DNA from: CAYRWR01 sp964537555
Lineage (GTDB): Bacteria > Spirochaetota > Brevinematia > Brevinematales > CAYRWR01
Direction of reading: 5' to 3'
DNA length: 64,000 nucleotides
Assembly (NCBI GenBank): GCA_964537555.1
Contig: CAZIAD010000011.1
Coordinates: 1 to 64,000, forward strand
The notes beneath the pieces were generated by a model. The model saw only the letters and a list, made by a program, of their open reading frames with translations. It ran no database searches and was not told the DNA's origin. Shown piece after piece: positions 1-8,112 of the stretch. Every line of letters begins with the position of its first letter. Within the stretch, counting starts at the first letter, position 1. The translations under genes were made by a program, and so were the position numbers.

Positions 1-76
1 ATCCGGCAGCCTCCGGCGATGAATGAGAGCCTGGTTTATTTGCACCTGCTCTGTGGGTTTTAGTATCCTTGTTCAT

Positions 77-117
77 CGTCATTCTGAGTGGAGTCCTACG
101 GAACGAAGAATCTTTAC
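77..117 (+). repeat. Dispersed intergenic repeat, copy 1
   Basis: This non-coding segment reads cgtcattctgagtggagt followed by cctacggaacgaagaatc. A diverged copy lies in reverse orientation at 61351-61402. The two share the order 'tcattctgagtggagt / tacggaacgaagaatctt' with scattered substitutions. The rest of 1-246 shows no gene; it is spacer upstream of the AT-rich gene at 247. Confidence 0.6.
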
Positions 118-246
118 CTTTGGGCAATGAAGGTGGGCCTGTCTGAAATCCGGTTCGATATTCAGGTGTATCCTGCATCTGAGACACTTGCATACCTATT
201 TGTAAAACTTAACCGAAAATAATCTGATAAAAGGGGAAATATATTT

Positions 247-735
247 ATGCGCATATATCACTTTTATGCGACAACTATCTTGGCATATAAGGAATATCTA
301 AAAGAAGAAAATGATAAAGGTATTATTAATGGCCATTATAAACTATTATATGGAGAGAACAATCATATAACAAATATCTTAACTGTTGGAGCTTTAATAG
401 GAACTTCTTTCAAATATAATGAAGCAGGGAAAATTGTAGAAATAAACGATCCAAGCCATCCGTCAGAAATTGAAATATATAGATATAATGATCAGGATTT
501 GCTTACTCAGTACATATATATGGATAAACTTGAAGAAAAAATATATGAATCAATCAGGTACTATTACAATATGAAGGGACAATTGATAAAGGAAGAGTCA
601 TATGATGCGGATAGTGAATTGGATGGTTCAAAAGATTATATCTATGAAGATAATGAACTCAAAAAAGTTCTAAATTATAATTATGAAGGATTATTGCTTG
701 GCTATGATATAATCCATTATTATAGGAGTGATTAA
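247..735 (+). CDS. YD/RHS-like repeat hypothetical protein, AT-rich
   Basis: This 162-residue protein has no signal peptide or membrane segment. Its residues form loosely repeated Tyr/Asn/Asp-rich strands: FKYNEAGKIVEI, YRYNDQDLLTQYIYM, RYYYNMKGQLIKEESYD and YIYEDNELKKVLNYN. The 'Y.Y...G.l...' spacing resembles YD/RHS-type repeats or the MORN-like YwqK family. A purine-rich aaaggggaaa lies about 10 bases before the ATG. The gene is strikingly AT-rich compared with the flanking genes, as is the C-terminal half of the lipoprotein gene at 57773-59539, which suggests recent transfer. It may be a detached fragment or partner of an RHS-type polymorphic protein. The function is unknown, and the real start could be a little further downstream. 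Confidence 0.6.
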   Translation: MRIYHFYATTILAYKEYLKEENDKGIINGHYKLLYGENNHITNILTVGALIGTSFKYNEAGKIVEINDPSHPSEIEIYRYNDQDLLTQYIYMDKLEEKIYESIRYYYNMKGQLIKEESYDADSELDGSKDYIYEDNELKKVLNYNYEGLLLGYDIIHYYRSD

Positions 736-892
736 AACAAAACAGCCCCAGACGCGGATCACTACCAGGTGAGACCCCAAGACGTTAGAGGAAATAAAAA
801 TGTGGAAAAGTATTAACACTAAAAAAACTATACATTACCTGATGCTTTCTGCAAAACCTGGCAGCTGGAGTCGATCTTTAATAATAATCATA

Positions 893-928
893 AAAAAATC
901 AAAAAGGCCCGTTCTTTCGAACGGGCCT
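893..928 (-). terminator. Intrinsic terminator of the GH13 gene
   Basis: An inverted repeat of 10 bp pairs (905-914 with 919-928, loop tttc) has an A-run at 893-905 on the plus strand. Read on the minus strand this is a GC-rich hairpin followed by tttttgattttttt, directly after the stop codon at 958. A small ORF across it on the plus strand (800-1006) is not believable. Confidence 0.85.
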
Positions 929-957
929 CTCTTTAGTTTCTGTAACAGGGATCGGGC

Positions 958-3717
958 TTATTTTTTTCGAAACATCAGCACACTCCATTTGGGGATGTTG
1001 ATATAGATCTTATTGTCGCCCTGTACCCATGGGTCATAGAGATAGTTACCGGAATTGTCCCATCCGCCGTATCCGGCTGACTGTGAGTTAAAGATCTCCT
1101 GCCACTGGCCGGATTCTCCACCCATAGATACTCCATAACTATGTCCTGTCCAATCTCCATCACCGATATTGACCACCACCAGGATGACGTTTCCGCCGCT
1201 CCAGCGTTTGAAGGCCAGGATCTTGTTTCCCTGATCTTCATGGGTATACTGTAAGGTGTCACTGCGCAGTGCGGCATTTGACCACCGAATATTGTTGACA
1301 TCAGACACCATATATCGCATCGGCATACCGGTAGGATCTCCGGCTAAAGCCCAGTTAAATCTATGGTCACCATTAGCATCATATCCGTCATGCCAGTATC
1401 CGGGCATGTGACATTCGCTTCCCATAAACAACATAGGTGTTCCGGGCATAGCTACATTCAAAGCCCAGCCCAGACGGGTCTTGGCTCTGGCATACCAGTT
1501 GTCGCGTCCGCCGAATAGTTCTACAAAATATCTGTGACGGCTGTCCCAGTTAGAGTTGCCATTCTGTGCATCACCGTTATGGTCATCACCCGCATCATCA
1601 TGTGATCCCAGGAGATATTTCACAGTGTTAAAGGAATTAGGATAGCCATCCCATCCGATGATAGATTTCAGTTTATTTACAGGGTCGGTCCCGTTAGCCG
1701 CTCTCTGGAACTCATGATGAGACGCAGATTTCCAGGTGGCATGGAAGCCGGCGCTGGTCACTACAGAAGGATCATCAGGCAGATGTTCCGCGATCAGATA
1801 CTTACTGGGGAATTCCATCTTCAGGTTATAAGTGATATGCTGCAGGCTTTCCCACTGAATCTTGGTAGTAGCGTCAAAACGCAGTCCGTCAGCGTTGTAT
1901 TCCTTGAGGTACATGCGGGCATTTTCCAGGAAGAAATTGCGCACTTCTGTCTTCCAGTGAGCAGGCCCTCTGCCCCAGTCAGTCATCCATCCCCCTTCAA
2001 AATAGACTCCACCATCTCCATTGTAGTTTCCGTCATATTCCCACAGTGAATTATCACCGGGGCCGGCATGGTTATAAACCACGTCAAAGATCACAGCCAG
2101 GCCTTTTTTATGGGCTTCATTGACCAGGTGACGCATTGTGTCAGGAGTCCCATAGGAAGATTCAGGAGCAAAGTACAGGGCGGGATTATATCCCCAGGAG
2201 CTGTCCATAGCAAATTCCTGGACCGGTAAAAACTCGATGGCATTAAAGCCCAGGTCCTTGATATACTGGAGTTTGGCTTCTATATCTGAGAACCAGGCTA
2301 CTCTGCCGCCATCTCCATGGCCGGCCATATTGATGCCGTCATTATATCCGGCAAATGTCCCTACCTGGAGCTGGTAGATGATATAGTTTTCAAAGTAAGG
2401 AGAGCTAAAGGGAGCCCAGGTGTAAGTAGGGTTAACTACTATACTGTTTCCTGTAGAATAAACAGTATCACGGGCAGCCGCATCGATCCGGTAGAAGATA
2501 CCGCCGGGGTTGCCTGTTCCTGATCCGCTGTTTTCTATACGGTATTTATATTCATTGCCTACTGCGGCACCGGATACATCTACTGACCAGTATCCATTGC
2601 CTTCGCTGGCCATAGGGGTAGCGGTGTCGTTCCAGCTGTTAAAGGTACCGACTACCCATACCCGGCTGGCATTGGGAGCCCAGACACGGAAAGCTACACC
2701 GCCGCTGTACACTTCAGAACCGATCTCGCGTCCGTTCATACGGGTGGATACCACAGGACCGGTGGAGGCAGGAGTACCTTTGACTACGATATCATCCAGG
2801 TAGCCATAATCGGCGCTGGAGTTACCATAGGTATAGAGTCGGATCTGGAAGTTAGGGTTGTTGGCAGCAGCCGCAGGCAGAGTCACACTGAAAGACTGAA
2901 ATGCACCGGTGTCCTGGACATCATTGCGACGCCCGGCTTCGACCCACCCGCTGCCCGTATTATACTGGACTACGGTATATTCCCCTGTCTCCAGAGAATA
3001 GGCAGCCAGTTTGAATGCCAGAGTAATAGAAGTATATCCGGTAGTGGGGATAGTCCTGGTAGCAGTAGCGCCATAGGATACACACAGGGAAGCAGTCCCG
3101 ATCTTGTAGGTAGCAGTATAATATTTTGCATAGGTAGTGGATGAACGGGTCCAGCCTGCCAGAGTGGTGTTTCCATCAATACTGTCTGAGAGGATAGAAA
3201 CAGGAGAGGTTCCGCCACCTGAAGTGGAAGTTCCGGAGACCACGATGTCATCCAGGTAGCCATAGTCAGCAGAGGAGTTACCATAAGTGTAGAGTCGGAC
3301 CTGGAAATTGGCGTTGTTGTTAGCCGCTGCAGGCAGGGCTACACTGAAGCTTTGATAAGCTCCGGTATCCTGTACATCATTGATACGTCCGGCTTCGACC
3401 CAGCCGGCTCCGGTATTGTACTGGACTACAGTATATTCACCTGCTTCCAGGGAATAGCCGGCCAGTTTAAAAGCCAGGGTAATAGAAGTGTATCCTGTTG
3501 TAGGGATGGTCTTGGTGGCAGTGGCGCCATAGGAGACACAAAGTGCTGCTGTACCGATCTTAAAAGATGCGGTATAATAGGTGGCATAAGTAGTTGACGA
3601 CCTTACCCATCCGGTCAATGTCGTATTTCCGTCAATATTGTCTGATGCGATGGTCGCACTAAAACCGGGAATCGCCAGGCAGAACAGGGCCAACACGATC
3701 CAGATACTTCTTTTCAT
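958..3717 (-). CDS. Secreted GH13 alpha-amylase/branching-enzyme family protein with duplicated N-terminal module
   Basis: This 919-residue exported glycoside hydrolase probably acts on alpha-1,4/1,6-glucans outside the inner membrane. A signal peptide (residues 1-20, cleavage after GFS) is followed by two ~140-residue modules (about 22-162 and 175-313) that are highly similar and end in YLDDIVV. A CBM48-like domain (about 335-400, FRVWAPNASRVWVVGTFNSW) comes next, then the GH13 barrel (about 445-800). GH13 region I is DVVYNH (545-550), region II GLRFDATT with nucleophile Asp615, region III IAEH with acid/base Glu645, and region IV SHDD (705-708), closest to the SHDE of branching enzymes. A GGAGG Shine-Dalgarno site sits at 3723-3727 (minus). 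It is preceded by a terminator-like hairpin and followed by a good terminator, so it is probably monocistronic. Exact specificity (branching enzyme, amylase or pullulanase-like) cannot be read from sequence. A MalEFG-type importer at 30-36 kb would suit its products. Confidence 0.9.
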   Translation of the reverse strand: MKRSIWIVLALFCLAIPGFSATIASDNIDGNTTLTGWVRSSTTYATYYTASFKIGTAALCVSYGATATKTIPTTGYTSITLAFKLAGYSLEAGEYTVVQYNTGAGWVEAGRINDVQDTGAYQSFSVALPAAANNNANFQVRLYTYGNSSADYGYLDDIVVSGTSTSGGGTSPVSILSDSIDGNTTLAGWTRSSTTYAKYYTATYKIGTASLCVSYGATATRTIPTTGYTSITLAFKLAAYSLETGEYTVVQYNTGSGWVEAGRRNDVQDTGAFQSFSVTLPAAAANNPNFQIRLYTYGNSSADYGYLDDIVVKGTPASTGPVVSTRMNGREIGSEVYSGGVAFRVWAPNASRVWVVGTFNSWNDTATPMASEGNGYWSVDVSGAAVGNEYKYRIENSGSGTGNPGGIFYRIDAAARDTVYSTGNSIVVNPTYTWAPFSSPYFENYIIYQLQVGTFAGYNDGINMAGHGDGGRVAWFSDIEAKLQYIKDLGFNAIEFLPVQEFAMDSSWGYNPALYFAPESSYGTPDTMRHLVNEAHKKGLAVIFDVVYNHAGPGDNSLWEYDGNYNGDGGVYFEGGWMTDWGRGPAHWKTEVRNFFLENARMYLKEYNADGLRFDATTKIQWESLQHITYNLKMEFPSKYLIAEHLPDDPSVVTSAGFHATWKSASHHEFQRAANGTDPVNKLKSIIGWDGYPNSFNTVKYLLGSHDDAGDDHNGDAQNGNSNWDSRHRYFVELFGGRDNWYARAKTRLGWALNVAMPGTPMLFMGSECHMPGYWHDGYDANGDHRFNWALAGDPTGMPMRYMVSDVNNIRWSNAALRSDTLQYTHEDQGNKILAFKRWSGGNVILVVVNIGDGDWTGHSYGVSMGGESGQWQEIFNSQSAGYGGWDNSGNYLYDPWVQGDNKIYINIPKWSVLMFRKK

Positions 3718-3746
3718 ATTTTCCTCCGAGATTATTATCTACTAAT

Positions 3747-3771
3747 AAAAGGAGCTTTGTAAAAAAGCTCC
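3747..3771 (-). promoter_or_regulatory. Terminator-like hairpin in the leader of the GH13 gene (candidate attenuator)
   Basis: On the minus strand ggagcttt (3764-3771) pairs perfectly with aaagctcc (3751-3758) around a 5-base loop, followed at once by ttttatta. This is an intrinsic-terminator layout located only about 30 bases upstream of the GH13 start codon and 20 bases upstream of its Shine-Dalgarno site. No convincing minus-strand gene lies upstream that it could terminate. A regulatory role is inferred. Confidence 0.45.
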
Positions 3772-4268
3772 CTACATACCGCACCATATATATACATAAT
3801 ACAAGCCCAACTTAGCTATTATGTGCAATAACTATGCCAATTTGAATTTACCGTCAATAATGTAAGATATATATTACTTATTTCGTTATTAATCCCGTTT
3901 TTGTGTACTGTGAATAATCAGGAACTGCAACTATCCTGCAATCGCTTACAAAATGCGGATTGCATCATCCTGCACAATGCATGGGCTTGAGTTTGGCAAA
4001 AGATCTCTGCTTCGCATAATAGTACTTGGATGACAATGTAGAATAGATTATAGAATAGCTTGGTCACTATACTTAAACCGGACCCTGCCGCTGCATTAGA
4101 CCCAAGCATAATGAAAGCGCAATCCAGGCAGAAATAGTAAGTATACCCGCTACTCATCAACTAAGAAATAAAAACAAAGTTCCCTTGATTACATGTATAA
4201 AAGGGTATAACATAAAGTATCATAAACAAAGTTCATGAATAGCAAGCATGATCGATCCAGGAGGCATC
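3772..4268. other. Divergent intergenic region without a supported gene
   Basis: About 500 bases separate the divergent GH13 and methyltransferase genes. An 80-codon minus ORF at 3918-4160 has no Shine-Dalgarno site and a composition unlike a protein, so it is not called. On the minus strand ttgacg followed 17 bases later by tagtta, within about 3840-3875, could be the GH13 promoter, but the match is mediocre. Nothing else is recognised. Confidence 0.4.
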
Positions 4269-5375
4269 ATGAACTTATCGGAAAAGACACTTCAGACTTT
4301 ATTAGAGAATAAACCCCCATCTGCTGAGGAGCATCCTTTTTACTCTTTACACCAGGGTGACCCCGGATATTTGACTGCACCCGCTATGGCTCAGCTCTAT
4401 ATTTCCGCGGCCCTGCTGATAACGGCCCTGCGGTTTTTAATGGATCAGTTATGGATAAAAAATAATAAAGATAATGATTCCCGCGTCAGCACCTCTTTTT
4501 CGGATCTCATCTCCCCGTTTTTCTCCGATGAACTGGCCCCTCTTCTCTTCCTGAAACCATTTATCATCAGCAGCAGTGACGCTCAGATGGAGGATATTTT
4601 ACAGGACACCATTGGCATTGAAGACAGGGTATTGTCGTTAATGCTTGAACGTACAGGAGAGGATCAACGCGCGTTTATGGTGCAGTCATTAAAGGAAATG
4701 TTACAGCATTTTATCCATGAAGAAAATGAACAAACCGACCGGTCCCGGCTCCTGGGCCATAAAGGACTGCTGCTATACCGCACCTTTGACAATCTGGACA
4801 GGATATTTGCCCTCGATTACCGGCTGGATACAGATATGGTGGTGGATCATTCCACAAAGGAGAGCCTGTACCAGCAGTCCGGAGTGGAGGTCCAATCCGG
4901 ATATTCTACGATTTTGCTGGCACTCCATACTATCCATGCCGGACAGGGCAGCACCCTGATCGATCTGGGATCGGGATATGGACGTGTGGGCCTGGTCTGC
5001 GCGCTGTTAAGGCCCGATATCGATGTGACAGGATATGAATATGTGCCGCATAGGGTGGACGTGGCCAATCAGGCCTCTGAGAACCTGGGCCTCCAGGAAC
5101 ATCTCCGCTTTAAGGCCCAGGATCTCTCATCACCATCCTTCACCATCCCCGATGCCGATGTGTATTATCTCTATGACCCTTTTACTGAAGAGACTTACCG
5201 GAGTGTACTGAAACAGATCCTGGCTGTCAGCAGGAGACGGCAGATCACAGTGGTGACCAAGGGAGCAGCCGGGAACTGGTTAATGGAGATCTCAGAGGAA
5301 CACAAGTGGCCGGAGCCAGTGTGTATCGACTATGGCAATCTTTGTATCTTCCGTTCAAAGGCCTGGCTGTCGTAA
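4269..5375 (+). CDS. Class I SAM-dependent methyltransferase-like protein
   Basis: This 368-residue soluble protein has an all-alpha N-terminal half of about 200 residues and no recognised domain there. A C-terminal Rossmann methyltransferase domain follows. SAM motif I is LIDLGSGYGRVGL (about residues 230-242), followed by an acidic residue at the end of beta-2 (GYEYVPHRVD) and a DPF motif after strand 4 (YYLYDPF), where aromatic/polar substrate contacts usually lie. I chose ATG 4269 rather than 4248 because aggagg at 4259-4264 is correctly spaced from it. The substrate is unknown. The gene stands alone, with divergent GH13 upstream and a 300-base gap downstream. The methyltransferase fold is well supported; the N-terminal half may be a substrate-recognition module. 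Confidence 0.75.
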   Translation: MNLSEKTLQTLLENKPPSAEEHPFYSLHQGDPGYLTAPAMAQLYISAALLITALRFLMDQLWIKNNKDNDSRVSTSFSDLISPFFSDELAPLLFLKPFIISSSDAQMEDILQDTIGIEDRVLSLMLERTGEDQRAFMVQSLKEMLQHFIHEENEQTDRSRLLGHKGLLLYRTFDNLDRIFALDYRLDTDMVVDHSTKESLYQQSGVEVQSGYSTILLALHTIHAGQGSTLIDLGSGYGRVGLVCALLRPDIDVTGYEYVPHRVDVANQASENLGLQEHLRFKAQDLSSPSFTIPDADVYYLYDPFTEETYRSVLKQILAVSRRRQITVVTKGAAGNWLMEISEEHKWPEPVCIDYGNLCIFRSKAWLS

Positions 5376-5673
5376 TCACCGACATAAATCTTTTCATTCA
5401 TAATCTCCTGTCACACTCTTTCCTGATTTCGGGTATCCCTGTTTTTTTATTTAGAAAAACTATGATAAATCGTTCTGTACATACCACTACCCATGTGGGT
5501 GGAATTTACTTAATCCTACCGGATATCTTGTTTTTTGTACAGGTAAGCAGCATTCAAATACAGCCTATACAAAAACATATTTATATTATATAATTAAAAT
5601 GATCTGAACGGACGGAATATAAAAATGCAGTGCCTTGATCCTGGGTCCTGTGTTTTCATAAGGAGCCTGGGGC
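5376..5673. other. Intergenic region with a perfect 12-bp palindrome
   Basis: This is about 300 bases without a believable gene. A perfect palindrome acccatgtgggt lies at 5489-5500, about 175 bases upstream of the 7TM-LuxR start, and could be an operator. An AT-rich stretch tttatattatataattaaaatg near 5580-5602 could contain a -10 region. Both readings are tentative. Confidence 0.3.
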
Positions 5674-7152
5674 GTGTCCTTGATACAGAAAACATCTTTG
5701 AGACTCAGATTCATAATTACTCTTATCCTGACGATAGTTTTTATGCACCCCTCGATGAGTTCCGCATTGAGTATTAAAGCTATAAAAGGTGAAATAGATC
5801 TCTCTGAGTCCCCCCTTAGCCCTTCTGTAAGACTGGACGGCCAGTGGAGTTGTTACCAATACCAGTTTATAGACCCCTCGGCATTCCTGTCTGATGAGGT
5901 GGGGGATCCGGACAGATATGTGACTATACCGGGAACCTGGCATTCAAAATCATCTGCTGAGAATCAGACCAACTGGCATGGCTGGTTCACTTTCCACCTG
6001 AAAATCAGGATCTCTGACACAGATAAGATCTACTCCATTCAGACCAGGCATATCGGCACCGCCTATCGTATATTTATCAATCAAAAGGAGCTGGGTGGAA
6101 ACGGGATGGTGAGTACGAATGAGGCCACACATAAACCCGGGTATAAAAACCGGATCTTCTCATTCAAGACAGATCAGGAAATCATCCATGTGACTATCCA
6201 CACCTGTAATTTCTATGACCCCATCTGGGGCTATACCCGGCCGATAATATTCGGGGAAGAGAATGCGGTCCGCATGGAGACATTTGCTGATTATTCACTT
6301 GATTTTGCTGTGAGTATTTTCCTGGCAGTACTTATTTTTTTCCTGCTTTTCAGATATACCCGACTAAAAGATAAGTCCCAGCTCTACCTGTCCCTCACCC
6401 TGCTGGCGGTTCTATTAAAAAATCTGTTTGAAGACGGAAAAGTCCTTCCTTACTTCCTGACCATCACACCTATGTTCAATCATCGTATCCTTTATTTTGC
6501 GTACATAGCTATCTCTGTCCTGCTCTTCTTCTATTTTACACAGAGATTTAAGAGAGATATTCGCCCGGTACCAGTCATCATCCTCAAGGTGATCGGGATT
6601 CTACTGGGAATATTCAGCCTGGTATATCCTATTCAGTTCAATGTATCCATGGTAAGTATCTTCCATATTTTTACCCTGATCACCATAATCTATTATTTTA
6701 CTATCCTTATAAAAAATGTTATCCGGAAAGATCCTCTGGCCCCAAGATTCCTGCTGGCATTTTCTTTCCTTAGCCTGTGTGCCGCTATTGATGTATCTAA
6801 TACTTTCGGGCTGGTAAATTTCCGGTATATAATTCCCATGGGTTTTGTTTTATTCACAGTATTTGTCACCATCAACGAACATCTGAGCCAGAAACAGGAA
6901 AAACAGGATACTCTGGAGGGAAAAGAGGCCCAGTTAGAGGCTTTTTTCACTTCCCTCAGCTTATCGGAAAGGGAAAAAGAGATTGCCAGCCTGCTAATGA
7001 AAGGCTTTAATAACAGGGAGATAGGCGCTAAGATCTTTATTTCCGCCAATACGGTTAAATTCCACCTGAAAAACATCTTTTCCAAAGCCAGGGTCCAAAA
7101 CCGGATGGAAATCCTGCACAAATTTCTGGTCTATTTAGAAAGAAAAGACTGA
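5674..7152 (+). CDS. 7TM-DISM-like membrane receptor with C-terminal LuxR-type DNA-binding domain
   Basis: This 492-residue one-protein signalling system starts at GTG 5674, with aaggag at 5660-5665. A signal/anchor (residues 12-31) leads into an extracytoplasmic jelly-roll-like domain (about 35-205, with DGQWSCYQYQF and YSIQTRHIGTAYRIFINQKELG) of the 7TMR-DISMED2 kind. About seven hydrophobic helices follow (about 208-398), then a short coiled linker (NEHLSQKQEKQDTLEGKEAQ). The C-terminus (about 428-485) is a LuxR/GerE helix-turn-helix: LSEREKEIASLLMKGFNNREIG and then FISANTVKFHLKNIF. In known 7TM-DISM proteins the output is usually a GGDEF, histidine kinase or phosphatase domain; a direct DNA-binding output means the regulator would have to bind DNA while in the membrane. 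The ligand may be a carbohydrate, but that is inference. The gene is single, and no target is evident. Confidence 0.85.
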   Translation: MSLIQKTSLRLRFIITLILTIVFMHPSMSSALSIKAIKGEIDLSESPLSPSVRLDGQWSCYQYQFIDPSAFLSDEVGDPDRYVTIPGTWHSKSSAENQTNWHGWFTFHLKIRISDTDKIYSIQTRHIGTAYRIFINQKELGGNGMVSTNEATHKPGYKNRIFSFKTDQEIIHVTIHTCNFYDPIWGYTRPIIFGEENAVRMETFADYSLDFAVSIFLAVLIFFLLFRYTRLKDKSQLYLSLTLLAVLLKNLFEDGKVLPYFLTITPMFNHRILYFAYIAISVLLFFYFTQRFKRDIRPVPVIILKVIGILLGIFSLVYPIQFNVSMVSIFHIFTLITIIYYFTILIKNVIRKDPLAPRFLLAFSFLSLCAAIDVSNTFGLVNFRYIIPMGFVLFTVFVTINEHLSQKQEKQDTLEGKEAQLEAFFTSLSLSEREKEIASLLMKGFNNREIGAKIFISANTVKFHLKNIFSKARVQNRMEILHKFLVYLERKD

Positions 7153-7367
7153 TGCAGTCAGTGTTAAAGCCAAAATCATTAATAAGCCAGCCTGTTTAAT
7201 CCGGAAAAATACATAGCCGGGGGCTTTGTTCCGGATGAGATACCCTTTTAATTTTTGCCCCTTATTAGTATAAAAGGACTTCAGATTAACTACAGGTGGA
7301 TGTCCGGGGTTTACGAGGCATCTTTTTTCCATTGATAAGAACTCTTTTTTTATTTTCAGGACAGTGT

Positions 7368-7373
7368 TATAAT
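7368..7373 (+). promoter_or_regulatory. Consensus -10 box placed for a leaderless transcript
   Basis: A perfect TATAAT lies at 7368-7373, and the next gene's ATG begins at 7379, where transcription would be expected to start. There is no Shine-Dalgarno site in front of that ATG. No good -35 hexamer is visible at 17 bases (the region is T-rich). Confidence 0.5.
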
Positions 7374-7378
7374 ACATT

Positions 7379-7903
7379 ATGGAAATACAAAAATGCCTGG
7401 GGCTGCTGGACGGCCTTATTTTAAAACATATCGGCTTTGAATACCTGCCTCATAATCCTGACATAATAAGCCGCTTTCTACCGGAGTGCGAAAAGACCAG
7501 CGAACTCACCCTGATAGGCAGAGACCAGGGCCGTGGACTGTTTATGATCTGGAATGATCCTGAAAAGTTAAACCCCGTGATCTATTTTTTCAGCCCCCAG
7601 CATTTCGGAGCGGTATGCTCCCGATGGCAGGAATTTATGCGCCTCATAGTAGACGGCGTGATGCTGTATGAACTGGCTCTGGATGATGAGTACCTGGTCT
7701 TTTCCGAATACCCCGGACAGGATAGTTTTCCACCCGCACTGACCCCCGAACAGATCAAGGCCTTCCATCATTCCCAGGCCAGCCGCTTATGGAACCAGTG
7801 TTCGGGCCAGGCTATAAAAGATCTGAAGGCCTTCCTCCATGACAAGCAGCGCACCGCTCACCACTTCGGGGTCTGGCTAAAGAAAAACAGCCGGGAGCAA
7901 TAA
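7379..7903 (+). CDS. Hypothetical cytosolic protein, probably leaderless
   Basis: This 174-residue soluble protein has no signal peptide, membrane helix or motif that I recognise. Aromatic-rich blocks stand out: LFMIWNDPEKLNPVIYFFSP and LALDDEYLVFSEYPGQDSF. The latter loosely resembles SUKH/SMI1-type proteins, but not enough for a call. The ATG directly follows a TATAAT box and lacks a Shine-Dalgarno site, so it is probably translated from a leaderless mRNA. Codon use matches the neighbours and an intrinsic terminator follows at once, which supports a real single-gene unit. Confidence 0.65.
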   Translation: MEIQKCLGLLDGLILKHIGFEYLPHNPDIISRFLPECEKTSELTLIGRDQGRGLFMIWNDPEKLNPVIYFFSPQHFGAVCSRWQEFMRLIVDGVMLYELALDDEYLVFSEYPGQDSFPPALTPEQIKAFHHSQASRLWNQCSGQAIKDLKAFLHDKQRTAHHFGVWLKKNSREQ

Positions 7904-7906
7904 AAA

Positions 7907-7932
7907 AAACCGTTCCGGTTAAAGAACGGTTT
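7907..7932 (+). terminator. Hairpin terminator plus adjacent second hairpin
   Basis: aaaccgttc (7907-7915) pairs with gaacggttt (7924-7932), followed by atatatatt. A second perfect 6-bp hairpin (accggc/gccggt, 7943-7960) lies 10 bases on. It ends the gene at 7379-7903. The stretch 7961-8112 holds nothing that I recognise. Confidence 0.7.
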
Positions 7933-8112
7933 ATATATATTAACCGGCTATATGGCCGGTATACTCATGAAAAAAGGTCTGAAGTAACTTCATAACGACC
8001 TCCTTCATAATAGTCAAGCGATATTGTTCCTGATCGCTATAGTTTAGTCTAATACTGTGAAAGATGCTACTTTTGTGAAAGTAGGACTCACCCGGGGCTT
8101 ATTCCATGCATG

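Noticed and set aside
800..1006. Plus-strand ORF of 68 codons
   Set aside because: It crosses the GH13 terminator hairpin and runs antisense into the GH13 gene.
3918..4160. Minus-strand ORF of 80 codons
   Set aside because: No ribosome-binding site, and its Cys/Met/Ser-rich composition does not look like a protein.
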